Shown here in pieces: positions 1 through 9,609 of a stretch of DNA of 64,000 bases. Location: assembly GCA_025964255.1 (NCBI GenBank), contig JAOPZF010000200.1:1-64000 (forward strand). Direction: 5' to 3'. This stretch comes from Solirubrobacterales bacterium. GTDB lineage: Bacteria > Actinomycetota > Thermoleophilia > Solirubrobacterales > 70-9. A program made the position numbers and the translations under genes. The notes beneath the pieces are model-generated. The model was not told where the DNA came from. It saw only the letters and a program-made list of their open reading frames with translations, and ran no database searches. Each line of letters begins with the position of its first letter. The first letter of the stretch is position 1.

Positions 1-2187
1 GGTGAGGATCGCTGCTTCGGTCGGTTCGGTGGTCGTCACCTGGAAGACGGCCGTTTCATGGCCGAGCAGGATCTTGGCATCGGCGACCGCCACGGTGACC
101 GTCGCCGGGGCGCTGGCGATTCCGTACTGGTCGGTTGCCGTGATCGTCGCCGTGTACTCGCCGACTTCCGTTCCGATCCCCGAGATGTCCGCGGTGACGG
201 TGCCGGAGTCACCGGCCGAGTAGGTCGCGTTCGGTCCGGCGGCGTCGATGACTTCCTGCGCCGTCACCGGAACGCCGTGGCGGAAGCTGACCGTCGAGTT
301 GGTGACGGTCACGGTCGGCTGGGCCACCACCGCGATCGTGGCGGTGGTCGGCGCGAGGCTGTCCGCCCCGCCGTTGTCGACCACTTCGACCGCGTAGCTG
401 CCCGGCTTGCTCCATTCGGGTTCACCGTTGGGGTAGGTGACACTGAGCGTGCCGCCGTCGCCCTGGGGCAGCACCGCTCCGAGGGCCTTCAGGACTTCGG
501 CCGTGCTCGGCGCCGACCCCGAGGCCTCGAGCCCGCCGGTGCTGGTGGCGACCGGGACGGTGCCCGAGACGACGATGATCGTCAGCTGCCGGGAGCTCGT
601 GAGTCCGCCATTGGTGGCGGTGAGGGTCGCGGTGTAGGTGCCCGGCGTCGACCAGACCACTCCGGCGTCTTCGACCGTGAGCGTGCCAAAATTCGTCATC
701 GCGCCGGCGGCTGCTTCCACTGCCGCCTGCGACTGAGCACTGCCGGCGAGGAACGCGATCGGGTCGTTGGCGACCGTGATCGTCGGCGTGACCGCCGGAA
801 CCGGAGAGGTTCCGGTCCAGGTCCAGCCGCTGGTGGCGGACGTTCCTCCGCCGCTGAAGCTCCAACCGAGCTGGTCGTAGGTCGCGGTGGTCGTTGCGTC
901 GGTCAGGCCGGCGGCCGTGCCCGCGTAGGTCGCTTCGGTTTCGAGCGTCGCGGGCGAGACCGAGATGCCGTCGGCGGTCGGGAGGCCCGTTTCGGTCGTG
1001 TTTTTGTACTGGAAGGACGAGCTGACGAGGTTGTTGGTCGAGCTCCAGTTGCCGGCGTTCGGCGCGGAGGTGACGGCCACGTGTCCTTCGATCGTCGCGT
1101 ACCCGACCGTCGCCGAGGCGAAGTTCGCGTCTGCGAACGAGCGGTGGTCGGTCGACTTGCCTTCGAGCGATCCCTGGATGACGTTGTCGGTCATCGCGAC
1201 CCCGGCCGCGGTCGCGCCGGCGGACGTCGTGTAGGTCGTTCCCACCTCACCGACCAGCCCGCCGAGGACGTAGAAGGAGAGATTGGCCTGGCCGCCGGCG
1301 CCGGCGACCGGGTGCACGGGGTTGCTGAGCGCGGTGTTCACCCAGTTGTCGGCGACCGTCGTCGGCCCGGTGGCCTGGCCGAGGATCCCACCGGTGCGGT
1401 TGGCATCGACGAGCGTCCCGCCGGATACGAGGTTGTTGGTGAAGACGGAGTTGCCGCCGTCGGAGACGGCCGAGGCCTGGTCGGCGTAGGTGTTGGCGTA
1501 GGCGAGGCCGACGAGCCCGCCGAGCCAGCAGGCGCCGCCACCCGCGGTGTCAGAAAGCGTCGGTTCGGTCAGGGCCACCCCGCTGACGGTCGAGTCGAAG
1601 CTCCACACCGAGACGCCGCCGACCGCGGCGTTGGAAGTAGCCGAGACCCCCCGCACGTTGTGTAGGCCAAGGTTCTCCACCGTGGCACCGTTCAGGACGC
1701 GGAAGAGGCCGAGGTTCAGGCCGGCCGCCGCGGTGGCGGCCGGGAGGCTCGAGAGGTAGGCGTCGCTGGTGTAGTTCAGGTTGCTGATCGTGTGACCATC
1801 ACCGTTGAAGACGCCGGAGAAGTAGTCGAACCCGGACCAGTTCTCGGTGGCGCCGAAGGTGGTCGCGGTTCCGGCGGTGCCGGCCGAGTAGGTGGTCGCG
1901 TCGATGTCCGCGGTCAGCTCGTAATCATCGATCGCGGCGCCTGCGTGAGTGGTGTCGGCGTTGATGCCGGCCATCGCTTTGTAAAGGTCGGTGGCGTTGC
2001 CGATCAGGCAGGGAGACGCCGCGGTGCCGAGGCCGCTCAACCCGGTGGGACACTTGCCCGAGGCGGGCGTGCTCACCGGGGCCGCGGCGGCAGCCGAGGC
2101 AAAGGGGGCGAGCGCGAGCAGCGCCACGAGGAGTACTGCGCTGGCGATGATGGCCGCGCGTGAGCGCAGGTGTAGGGCGGTTCTCAT
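1..2187 (-). CDS. Secreted GLUG-motif / Ig-like repeat surface protein, C-terminus beyond the window
   Basis: This frame is open from an ATG at 2187 to the window edge (729 codons, no stop), so the C-terminus is missing. Residues 1-33 form a Sec signal peptide with a hydrophobic core and an AFASAAAAA cleavage region. Residues about 60-480 have the polymorphic-outer-protein/adhesin style, with a GLUG-like motif (FNGDGHTISNL, about 127-137) and later segments such as GGLVG and GGILGQ, suggesting a right-handed beta-helix. From about residue 490 there are at least three bacterial Ig/PKD-like repeats, each ending like GTYTATLTATNGG. An SD (CAGGAG) precedes the ATG. It starts 22 bp after the phosphatase gene and probably shares its mRNA. 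Role inferred: cell-surface or extracellular matrix protein. No catalytic motif seen. Confidence 0.85.
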   Translation of the reverse strand, partial: MRTALHLRSRAAIIASAVLLVALLALAPFASAAAAAPVSTPASGKCPTGLSGLGTAASPCLIGNATDLYKAMAGINADTTHAGAAIDDYELTADIDATTYSAGTAGTATTFGATENWSGFDYFSGVFNGDGHTISNLNYTSDAYLSSLPAATAAAGLNLGLFRVLNGATVENLGLHNVRGVSATSNAAVGGVSVWSFDSTVSGVALTEPTLSDTAGGGACWLGGLVGLAYANTYADQASAVSDGGNSVFTNNLVSGGTLVDANRTGGILGQATGPTTVADNWVNTALSNPVHPVAGAGGQANLSFYVLGGLVGEVGTTYTTSAGATAAGVAMTDNVIQGSLEGKSTDHRSFADANFASATVGYATIEGHVAVTSAPNAGNWSSTNNLVSSSFQYKNTTETGLPTADGISVSPATLETEATYAGTAAGLTDATTTATYDQLGWSFSGGGTSATSGWTWTGTSPVPAVTPTITVANDPIAFLAGSAQSQAAVEAAAGAMTNFGTLTVEDAGVVWSTPGTYTATLTATNGGLTSSRQLTIIVVSGTVPVATSTGGLEASGSAPSTAEVLKALGAVLPQGDGGTLSVTYPNGEPEWSKPGSYAVEVVDNGGADSLAPTTATIAVVAQPTVTVTNSTVSFRHGVPVTAQEVIDAAGPNATYSAGDSGTVTADISGIGTEVGEYTATITATDQYGIASAPATVTVAVADAKILLGHETAVFQVTTTEPTEAAILT

Positions 2188-2209
2188 GTGCGGTGACTCC
2201 TGTGGGGTT

Positions 2210-5200
2210 TCAGGCCCGGACCGGCGCGGTCGAGGCAGAGGTCTTGGTGACGGTCTTGAATCCAGGTGCGTGTGCGCTCACCTGCACGGTGATCCGCTTG
2301 CCGCGGTCCTCGGGGCGGACCACGTACGAGTTCCCCGTCGACTTCTCGGAGACCGCGCGGCCGGCGACGGTGCGACCGGCGACGCTGCGCCCGCCGACCA
2401 GCCAGAGGTAGCTGAAGCGACGGTGGTCTCCCCAGTCGCCGCGTTCGACCTGCAGCGTCTCGCCGACTTTCGCCCGACCTTTGATCTTCGGGGTCGAGGA
2501 CTTGAGCGTGCCCTGGTTGATCGCGATCTCGTTCGAGGTGGACACGAGGGTCGAGTAGCCGGTCCGCGTGGCGGTGATCCGCAGGGTGACCGACTTGCCG
2601 GAGTAGGCAGGCTTGATGTGGAGCGTCTCCTCGGTCGCGCCCTTGATCGGCCGCCCGTCGAGCAGCCACTGGTAGGCGAACTTCGGCCGTGGCGACCACG
2701 ACCCGGTGATCGCGGTGAGCGAGCGGCCGACCTTGGCCACGCCGCGGAATCCGGGTCGGGAGGCGCGGAACTCGGCCGGCTGCACGCTCGCCGCGGCGGA
2801 GACCGCGGCGACGTCATTCGAGCTGACTTCCACCTGCAACGCCCGTTCGGCGTCGACCGGGACCGGCGTGTAGGAGGAGCGGGTCGCGCCGGCGATCGGC
2901 GAGCCGTCGCGCAGCCACTGGTAGTCGACTTCCTTGGCCTGGGAGCGGTCGGCGAGGACGGCGGAGACGGCCACCGAGACGGCGGGCGCGCCCGAGATCG
3001 TCGGCATCGACACCGCCGCCGTGGCCCGCGCGCCGGCCACGGTCCGCGGCACCGAGACGGCCGAGGCCGACTGGTAGCCCGCTGCCGTGCCGGTGACCTT
3101 GACCTGCAGCAGCCGGCCCGCGTCGGCGGCGACCGGGGAGTAGGAGACGTCGGTCGCGCCGGCGATCGGCGAGCCGTCGCGCAGCCACTGGTAGGTGAGG
3201 GCGGCCGGCGGCGTCCAGGCGCTGGCCGCCGCGGTGACGGCTCCACCGACCCGGAAGACCCCGCTGGCGGTGACCGCCGAGGGCTGCAGCTTGCGCGCGG
3301 CGACGAGGGCCGGGGCAGAGGTCGCCGAGGTCGCCTTGAACCCGGCGAGTTCGCCGATGACCCTCACCTGAAGCTCCTTGCCCTGATCGGCCGGATCGAT
3401 CTTGTAGGTCCTGGAGGTGGCGCCGGCGATCGCGGCCCCGTCGAGCAGCCACTGGTAGGTGAGGGCGGTCGAGGAGGACGACCAGTCGCCGGGATTCGCG
3501 GTGACGGTGCGCCCGACGCTCACCGTGCCTTCGATCGAGGGGGCGCCCGGGGCTAGCTGCCCGGACATCCGCGTGAAGACGAACTTCTCCAACGGCGTCG
3601 TCGGCAGAGTGGTGGCCCCACCGACGGGTTCGACGATCGGGAACCACTGGAAGGTGATCGAGGTCTCGCCCGGGCCATCGCCCGGATCGACGTCGAAGAC
3701 CGCGTAGCCGTAGGCATCCACGGTGTCGTAGAAGCCGAGCCAGGGGGCGTCTTCGACCGCCTGGGTGTTGTTCACCGGGTCGACGAACGGGTGCGCCTGC
3801 ACCAGGCCGGTCGAGGCGTCGACCGTCTCGCCGATCGTCGACCCGGCGCCGCCCCCGCCGACGACGAGGTGCACGGTCCCGAGCGAGGTGTCCCAGGCCT
3901 GTTCGCCTTCGAACTCGATCGGCTCGGTCTGCCGCACGGTCGGGCGCCGCGTGTCGACGGTCGCGCCGGCGGCGTAGGTGCCGAACGGGCTGGTGAAAGC
4001 TCCGTTGGCCTTGGCCGACGGCGGATCGAAGCCGCGCGTCGGCAGGCTGCGGCAGTAGTTGTGGTTGTGGCCGGTGAGGGTGATGTCGACTTCGTACTTG
4101 TCGAACAGCGGGCCCCAGGCGGCGCGGACGCCGAGGTCGCAGCTGTTGCCGGTGTCGACGCTCGCGAACGGGAAGTGCATCTGCACGACGATCATCTCGA
4201 CGCCCGATCCCTCTTCCCGGGCGGCCTTCAGCGTCCGCTCGAGCCACTGCGTCTGCAGGTTCGGCGTGGCGCCGGTCGGGACGAGGGCCATGTTCGCCGG
4301 TTCGGCGGCGAGCTGGCCGGTGTACTGAGAGGGCTTGGCGACGCTGTAGTCGGAGGTCTGGAAGTTGACGTCGTTGCCGGCCAGGCTGACGAAGAGGACG
4401 GTGCCGATCTGGAAGCTGTAGAAGCTCCCCTGCAGGTGGTTGCCGTCCCAGTTGACGACACCGTTGTCGGGCAGCAGGAAGCGTGAGAAGTAACTGCCAC
4501 TGCCGTAGGGGCCGTTGTAGTGAGGACCCGGGGCGCTCGAGGCCAGCGGTTCCCCGGCGACGTTCGTCGCCCCCTTCTCGACCTCGTGGTTGCCCATCAC
4601 CGGCATCCAGGGGAAGCTCTTCGCCGCGGCCGAGACCATCGTTCCCCACCGTTCCCAGACCGGCGGCGGGTTGCTCCCGTCGGCGTAGGCGAGGTCGCCG
4701 ACCATCAGGTGGAACAGCGGGGCGCCCCCACCGTCGCCGGGTTCTGCGACGCCAGCGGTGGTGAAGGGAGAGGTCGGGTTGTTGCCCTGGTCGCCGAAGG
4801 CGGTGAAGCGGTAGGACGCGCGTCCGGCCGGGGCGGTCTGGAACGACGCCGTAGCCGCTTCGCCCGTTCCCGCACTGTCACTCACCGCGTAGTAGTAGGT
4901 CGTGTCCGCCTGCAGTCCGGTGAGCGGCACGTGGTAGTGGTAGGTCGTCGCGCCGCTCTGCCCGTCGACGAAGCTCGTGGTGCAGGGGCCGGTCCGCGGC
5001 TTCGCCAGCGAGAACGGTGCGGGGTCCGGCAGGAAGACGAGCTCGCCGGGATTCTCTTCGGTGATCGGCGAGGTGGAGAAGGCCAGCATCGGCGCCCGCA
5101 TCGGTTCGCTGCCGGTGGGGGTCCAGGAGACCGTCACCTGGCTGGTCGGGTCGGCGCCAAAGGTCAGGTGGAGCTGCTCGGCCGTCGTCGCGAGGTTGGT

Positions 5201-5503
5201 GACAGCTACCTGCTCGTCCTGACTCCCGGCAGCAAGCGCGGCCGAGGCATCCGAGAGCTTGCCGAGGCCCATGAGCCCGGCGCCGCCGATCGCTCCGCCG
5301 ACCAGCGCCGTGCGCCGGGTGACGTGGAAGCCCTCGTGGCGCGACTCTTCGAGCGCCTGGCCCTCGCCCGCAACCTCCTCAGGCCGCTTGCCCGACCGGT
5401 CCCCCTCGGACCCCTCGCGCCTACCTCGTCCAAACAATTGCCGACCTCTTCCGTGCGGGTGAATTCCAAAGGCCGGCAAGGCGCGCCGGCAGCCGGACGG
5501 CAT
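2210..5503 (-). CDS. Tat-exported purple acid phosphatase-like metallophosphoesterase with five Ig-like repeats
   Basis: The frame has 1097 codons from the ATG. A twin-arginine signal (TRRTALVGG, RR at 63-64) is followed by a hydrophobic stretch. Then come an FN3-like purple acid phosphatase N-terminal domain (about 100-215) and a calcineurin-like metallophosphoesterase core with the metal-site blocks GDQGN, GDLAYADG, GNHE, VQMHFPF and GHNHNY. About 440 C-terminal residues form five Ig-like repeats sharing YQWL-DG-I-GAT. The n-region is long from 5503. A TTG at 5437 with an upstream GAAGAGG gives a more usual leader and may be the true start, although the ATG also has a GAGGTGG box. Likely an exported phosphomonoesterase or phosphodiesterase that is wall- or matrix-bound through the repeats. 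Substrate unknown. Confidence 0.88.
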   Translation of the reverse strand: MPSGCRRALPAFGIHPHGRGRQLFGRGRREGSEGDRSGKRPEEVAGEGQALEESRHEGFHVTRRTALVGGAIGGAGLMGLGKLSDASAALAAGSQDEQVAVTNLATTAEQLHLTFGADPTSQVTVSWTPTGSEPMRAPMLAFSTSPITEENPGELVFLPDPAPFSLAKPRTGPCTTSFVDGQSGATTYHYHVPLTGLQADTTYYYAVSDSAGTGEAATASFQTAPAGRASYRFTAFGDQGNNPTSPFTTAGVAEPGDGGGAPLFHLMVGDLAYADGSNPPPVWERWGTMVSAAAKSFPWMPVMGNHEVEKGATNVAGEPLASSAPGPHYNGPYGSGSYFSRFLLPDNGVVNWDGNHLQGSFYSFQIGTVLFVSLAGNDVNFQTSDYSVAKPSQYTGQLAAEPANMALVPTGATPNLQTQWLERTLKAAREEGSGVEMIVVQMHFPFASVDTGNSCDLGVRAAWGPLFDKYEVDITLTGHNHNYCRSLPTRGFDPPSAKANGAFTSPFGTYAAGATVDTRRPTVRQTEPIEFEGEQAWDTSLGTVHLVVGGGGAGSTIGETVDASTGLVQAHPFVDPVNNTQAVEDAPWLGFYDTVDAYGYAVFDVDPGDGPGETSITFQWFPIVEPVGGATTLPTTPLEKFVFTRMSGQLAPGAPSIEGTVSVGRTVTANPGDWSSSSTALTYQWLLDGAAIAGATSRTYKIDPADQGKELQVRVIGELAGFKATSATSAPALVAARKLQPSAVTASGVFRVGGAVTAAASAWTPPAALTYQWLRDGSPIAGATDVSYSPVAADAGRLLQVKVTGTAAGYQSASAVSVPRTVAGARATAAVSMPTISGAPAVSVAVSAVLADRSQAKEVDYQWLRDGSPIAGATRSSYTPVPVDAERALQVEVSSNDVAAVSAAASVQPAEFRASRPGFRGVAKVGRSLTAITGSWSPRPKFAYQWLLDGRPIKGATEETLHIKPAYSGKSVTLRITATRTGYSTLVSTSNEIAINQGTLKSSTPKIKGRAKVGETLQVERGDWGDHRRFSYLWLVGGRSVAGRTVAGRAVSEKSTGNSYVVRPEDRGKRITVQVSAHAPGFKTVTKTSASTAPVRA

Positions 5504-5751
5504 GGAATCGCCACCTCACCCCCGATATGTCGAGATCCTGTTATTCGCCGAACCACCTCCGTACCGGTCGGCAAACCCACTGCTGTCTGAAACCGAGTTT
5601 CCTGACTCCCCACCTGCCCAGAACTGGCCAGAGGTCGTGCCGCCGGCCCCGTCCCTCCGGGCGTCTCGCGGCTCTAAGGTTTTCCCCCCGATCGGCTGAG
5701 ACTGGCAGTGCCGCCGTCGAACCGGCTACGGAGACGGCGCTGATGCGCGCG

Positions 5752-5768
5752 GGCCGAGCACATCGGCC
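5752..5768 (-). terminator. Hairpin after the DUF1259 gene
   Basis: A perfect 6-bp stem (GGCCGA/TCGGCC) with a 5-nt loop starts 17 nt after the stop codon of the DUF1259 gene on the minus strand. No U-tract follows, so it may be only a weak or Rho-assisted terminator, or an mRNA 3'-end stabiliser. The remaining 5504-5751 interval shows no gene I can support. Confidence 0.35.
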
Positions 5769-5785
5769 GGGACCGTCAAAGCCGC

Positions 5786-6754
5786 TCAGTCCGCGTGCGT
5801 CAGGTCGAGGCCCTTGCGGATCTCCGCCGCGAGCTCATAGACGTCGCCGGTCTTCAACATGTGGGAGAAGTAGAGCTGTGGAGACTCCGCGGTCTCCTGG
5901 TTGTAGAGGCAGTGGACCTGCCAGCCGGCGCGCCGCATGAGACTGACCACCGGCGTCACCTCGGAGCTGGTGAGCGAGAAGTCGGGGGCGACCGCGGCTC
6001 CGTCCCCTCCTTTGCCCTGCGGCTTGAACTGGACGTTGGTGGACAGATTGGCGTCGGGGTTGACTTCAACGCCGTCGATCACGATCCGGCCCTTGCGCGA
6101 GATGTCGACGGTGACAACCCCGTCTTCGCCGACGGTGGCGGTCCCGTGGAGGATCTTCGCCAATCGTCTGGCATCGAAGGGCGTGCTGGGCTTTTCCGGT
6201 CCCTTCTGCGGGAACGGGATCGCGGTCGCGTCGAGTGCGCCCTTGACGGCCTTCGCCAGGGCCAGCGGCGCGGCGACACCGCGGAAGTGGATGAACCAGT
6301 ACATCGGCTGGAGATCGAAGTAGTGCTGGTGCATCGCCTGGAAGGTGAGGCCGTTGGCGAGCAGGGCGTCGATGAAGGGGTTCAACTCGTTCGGCTTCAG
6401 CGGGACGTCGCCGTTGAAGAAGGCCAGCTTGCCGCCCCGCAATGGCTGGAAGTAGAGGTCGCCGTTGATCTCGAACGAGCCCGAGAACTCGACCCCCATC
6501 GGACCCTTCACATGCTCGGCGTCATCGCGATCGATCGAGAAATGGGCCAGCCCTTCGCTCATGTCACCTTCGGCATGGAGGATCTTTTCGATCGCCGCGA
6601 GAGACGGCAGCCTGCCGCTCTGGCGCAAGGGCCCGCCCCGCTTTGCGGCAGCCTGGGCGAGGCCCCCCGGCAGCAGTAGGCCGGCGGCCGTTCCGCCGCC
6701 GAGCGCGAGGGCGGTACGACGGGTGATGGGGAGTTCCGACTTGTTCTCACTCAT
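5786..6754 (-). CDS. Tat-exported DUF1259 (LppY/LpqO-like) protein
   Basis: 322 aa. The ATG at 6754 is chosen because a strong SD (GGAGG) lies 6 nt upstream and the next residues form a Tat leader (ITRRTALALGGG plus a hydrophobic stretch ending LAQAAA). The reading frame stays open far upstream but loses sensible composition. The mature part contains two similar halves, each with 'F-G-Y-F-P-L' and 'MHQH/CLYNQ' style segments: a first module around LHAEGDMSEGLAHFSIDRDD and a second around KILHGTATVGEDGVVTVDI. This is typical of the DUF1259 family described from mycobacterial LppY/LpqO. Biochemical function unknown. Neighbours are other exported proteins. Confidence 0.85.
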   Translation of the reverse strand: MSENKSELPITRRTALALGGGTAAGLLLPGGLAQAAAKRGGPLRQSGRLPSLAAIEKILHAEGDMSEGLAHFSIDRDDAEHVKGPMGVEFSGSFEINGDLYFQPLRGGKLAFFNGDVPLKPNELNPFIDALLANGLTFQAMHQHYFDLQPMYWFIHFRGVAAPLALAKAVKGALDATAIPFPQKGPEKPSTPFDARRLAKILHGTATVGEDGVVTVDISRKGRIVIDGVEVNPDANLSTNVQFKPQGKGGDGAAVAPDFSLTSSEVTPVVSLMRRAGWQVHCLYNQETAESPQLYFSHMLKTGDVYELAAEIRKGLDLTHAD

Positions 6755-6969
6755 GACTGCCTCCAAGGGGCCGGGTGCGGGTGCGCGCCGGGTACCCCGG
6801 GGACAGGGCCCTGTACATGAGAATTCTCCAATAGTTCTCCCGGGACCTCTGAGTGGGTACTTCGTCAGGCCGTGATCCTCCCACGGTAGCCCGTACGCAC
6901 AGCGGAGGCCGGCGTCGCGGAGAAGGATCCAGACAGGCTGGATTCCGTCACGCCCCTCCTGCCCCGATC

Positions 6970-8985
6970 TCAGCTCACGCCGGACTGCGGCGCCGCGAGC
7001 ACATCGACGACGGCCAGCTTCAGCCTCTTGGTCGTATCCGTCGAAGCGCATTGCGGCGAGGCGTCCGGGACCGCGGATATCCGAAGCGAGAGACCGACCT
7101 CGGTCTTCAAAGGGAGCCGCGACCGCAGGTCGGGCGGCAGTGCCATCCGCAGGTTGCGGGTGGCACCGATCTGGAGGGTACGGGTGAGGAGGCCGACGCT
7201 CCGGCGTCGTCCCGTCTTGTCCCGGTAGGTGAGCATCGGCGAGACCTGGACCCGACTCGGGGTCGAGACGCTGATCCTGGCCCGCACGCCGGGGACTACC
7301 TTGCCCGCCTTCCTGGTGGGGACGAAGCCGGCCGCGGAGGCGCGGACGAGCGAGCAACTGTCCGCCGGGGCGTTCGTCGGGGTGACCGCCGGCTGCGCGA
7401 GGGCCGGCGAGCTCGGGACAGGGGCCGGCACGGGGACCGGGACGAACTCCGCCGTGACGGAGCGGATCGCGTCCATCGTCACCTCGCAGGCCCCCGAGCC
7501 ACCGCAATCCCCCGACCAGCCGGCGAACCTGGACCCCGCCGCAGGAGTGGCGGTGAGCGTGACCTGGGCGCCTTCCCTGAACTCGGACTCGCAGACCGTG
7601 CCGCAGTCGATCCGCGCCGGGTCGCTGGTCACGGTCCCGGATCCGACGCCCGCCTTGTTGACAGCCAGGAAGACCCCCTGGTCGGCGCTTCCGATCAAGG
7701 CTTCTGAGCCTCTGCTCTGGCGCCAGACCGCGACCGCGCTCCCCGTCGGGGCGATCGCGACATCGTCTTCGAAGAGTTCTTCGCCAGATCTTTCGAGTTC
7801 GACCGGCGGCGATTCCCAGGCCCCGCCGGCGGATCTGCTCGTCGCCCGGACGATGTTTTCGCCGCCCTCCGCGGAACTCCATAGGGCGACCGCGTCACCA
7901 CTCGGATCGACGGCCAGCGAGGGCACTCCCTCGACTTCCTCGCCCGGCATGGAGATTTCGACGGGCGCCTGCCAACTGCCGCCCGCCGGCCTGCTCGATG
8001 CCAGGAGGGCCGTGATTCCGTCCTTCCAGATCGCCACCGCGTCGCCGGCGCTGTCGAGTGCGATCTGCGCGGCACCCGATTCGCGCCCCGGCGAGGAGAT
8101 CGCTTCGATCGGGCCCCAGGCTCCGCCTGCCGGCCTCTCGGCGCTCTTGACGGCGTAGGAGCCTTCGAAGGTCTCCCACACGGCCATCGCGTCGCCGCTC
8201 GCGTCGATCGCCGGCTTCGGTGCATACGCAGGCTGCCCCGCTGCGCTAACGGTTTCCGCCGCCGACCAGGACGTGCCGCCGACGCTGCTCGATGCTTCCA
8301 CCGTGGTGCTGATGCCGTTGACCCAATCCCAGACGACGACCGCGTCGCCGCTCGGATCGACCGCCACGCGCGGTTCCACGCACCGGTGGCTGGAGGGGGA
8401 GATCCCCTGGGCGGCGCCCCAGGCGCCGCCGGCGGGCCTGGCGGCGACATCGATCACGTCCGAGGAGCCTCCGACTGCCTGCCAGACGACGACCGCGTCG
8501 CCGGCGCCATCGAGCGCGATGTCGGGTCCGACGGCTTCTTCGCCTGCGGGTGAGATCACTTCGGGCGAGGCCCACGGGCCTCCTGCGGATCGGGTCGCGG
8601 CCTCGACCACCCTTTCGTTGCCGACCACGATCTGCCAGACGGCGACCGCGTCACCGGAGGCATCGACGGCGACCGTGGGATCGACGGTCTCGGGACTCGG
8701 CGCGGAGATCGGAGCCGGCGCCTCCCAGGGTTCGCCGAGTGGCTTGACGGCGGCTTCGATCTGGTTTTCGGAGCCTTCCGTCCGGGTCCAGACCGCCACC
8801 GCGTCTCCCGAGGATCCGACCGCCACCTGGGGCTGGCCGGAGGCCCCGGGTCCGGAGATCTCCGGCTGGGTCAGCCACGGGGAGGCGGACGCCGGGGCCG
8901 CAAGTGCCCCGGAGCAGGCGAAGGGTAAGGCCATGAGAGCGACCAGTGCGAACCGTCGTCCTACCTGCACCGCGCTGCTCGACAT
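6970..8985 (-). CDS. Secreted eight-repeat protein with InlB-B-like domain
   Basis: 671 aa from the ATG at 8985, which has a GAGGAG SD and is followed by a Sec signal peptide (FALVALMALPFACSGALAA). Residues about 35-440 hold eight repeats of about 45-55 aa with the pattern P-VAVD-SGDAVAVW...G...VEAA-RPAGG-W-P-IS, plausibly beta-propeller blades. Next is one divergent InlB B-repeat-type domain (KAGVGSGTVTSDP, paired CGTVC, FAGWSGDCGG). A Pro-rich linker (VPVPAPVPSSP) leads to a C-terminal all-beta domain of about 110 aa. No enzyme motif is visible. Probably extracellular, binding or adhesive. The gene stands alone between the DUF1259 gene and a gene-free stretch. Confidence 0.8.
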   Translation of the reverse strand: MSSSAVQVGRRFALVALMALPFACSGALAAPASASPWLTQPEISGPGASGQPQVAVGSSGDAVAVWTRTEGSENQIEAAVKPLGEPWEAPAPISAPSPETVDPTVAVDASGDAVAVWQIVVGNERVVEAATRSAGGPWASPEVISPAGEEAVGPDIALDGAGDAVVVWQAVGGSSDVIDVAARPAGGAWGAAQGISPSSHRCVEPRVAVDPSGDAVVVWDWVNGISTTVEASSSVGGTSWSAAETVSAAGQPAYAPKPAIDASGDAMAVWETFEGSYAVKSAERPAGGAWGPIEAISSPGRESGAAQIALDSAGDAVAIWKDGITALLASSRPAGGSWQAPVEISMPGEEVEGVPSLAVDPSGDAVALWSSAEGGENIVRATSRSAGGAWESPPVELERSGEELFEDDVAIAPTGSAVAVWRQSRGSEALIGSADQGVFLAVNKAGVGSGTVTSDPARIDCGTVCESEFREGAQVTLTATPAAGSRFAGWSGDCGGSGACEVTMDAIRSVTAEFVPVPVPAPVPSSPALAQPAVTPTNAPADSCSLVRASAAGFVPTRKAGKVVPGVRARISVSTPSRVQVSPMLTYRDKTGRRRSVGLLTRTLQIGATRNLRMALPPDLRSRLPLKTEVGLSLRISAVPDASPQCASTDTTKRLKLAVVDVLAAPQSGVS

Positions 8986-9330
8986 CGATCTCTCCTCGGT
9001 TGCCTGGATCCCGGCGGGCTCCGTCGGGTCTCTGGTCGGCATCCCCGGCCAGGTTCTTGAATGGCGCAGCCACGGGGACATGCCAGAGGACGCGTGTTCA
9101 GGGCGATGCCTCCGCTCAAGCCGACAGAAGCACTAGGCCTTCGTTCGCTGATTCGTTCCCCACCGAAATGTTCTTTCTGCGTCCTGGAGCGTCCTTCCAT
9201 GGATGCGGGACTCCAGACCGTCGGCGGATCCCTCGGCGACCGGCTTCTTGGCGGTCTGGGACCCGGGTCCGGCGAACACCAAGTCGTCGTGAAGGGGCGA
9301 ACTCCGCCGCCCCCTCGCCCATACGTCCAA

Positions 9331-9398
9331 CCTTTCGGTGCCGGGCCGGGGCTGTTTCCGCAGCGCCTCGGCCGTTTCCAGGATGGGACGAAGTTAGC
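9331..9398 (-). promoter_or_regulatory. Conserved hairpin leader element, copy B
   Basis: Read on the minus strand it begins with the box GCTAACTTCG, then about 12 variable bases, GAAACGGCC, a GC-rich hairpin (13-nt and 11-nt arms with single bulged A and C, loop CGGAAA), and ends CCGGCACCGAAAGG. It matches copy A (24747-24818) at most positions outside the spacer and copy C (14838-14911) more loosely. The loop and arm sequences differ while pairing is kept. Here it lies outside the integrative element, in a gene-free stretch. Confidence 0.6.
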
Positions 9399-9514
9399 TC
9401 GACCGGTGCGGAGAAGGTAGCCGGGATACGGATCCACCGATCACGGGCAACCGATCGCGGCCACGGGCGTCTGCGGCGAATCGCCACTCCGATTGCTCGA
9501 GTGGCGCATATCCG

Positions 9515-9544
9515 ACGTACATCCACGTATATCCACGTACATCC
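9515..9544. repeat. Three tandem 10-bp repeats upstream of tRNA-Ala
   Basis: Three consecutive units of ACGTAYATCC (9515-9524, 9525-9534, 9535-9544), differing only at the sixth base. They end 65 bp before the tRNA gene. They could be a protein-binding array connected with tRNA transcription or integrase arms. Nothing in the sequence decides this. Confidence 0.6.
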
Positions 9545-9609
9545 CCGCTACACTCCGCCCCTGGAACCACCCGATCCGTAGCAGGTTATCCCTGCAAATC
9601 GGCCATTTC

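Larger units (their letters stand above)
8986..9609. other. Gene-poor interval left of tRNA-Ala
   Basis: No convincing gene. Short frames overlap on both strands without a consistent signal peptide, domain or codon bias. The interval contains copy B of the hairpin leader element (9331-9398) and three tandem 10-bp repeats (9515-9544). A weak minus-strand frame (9116-9322, 68 codons) begins just after the leader element with AAAGG upstream of an ATG. It has no recognisable product and I do not call it as a gene. Confidence 0.5.

Noticed and set aside
58-3556. Long plus-strand frames across the left end (58-1665, 1991-3556)
   Set aside because: High-GC antisense shadows with Arg/Gly/Asp-rich composition and no domain. 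The minus strand encodes signal peptides, FN3/metallophosphatase motifs and repeats over the same DNA.
6755-7882. N-terminal extension of the DUF1259 gene to 7882
   Set aside because: It runs antisense-like through the repeat-protein gene with Arg-rich low-complexity sequence. A strong SD and Tat leader start at 6754.
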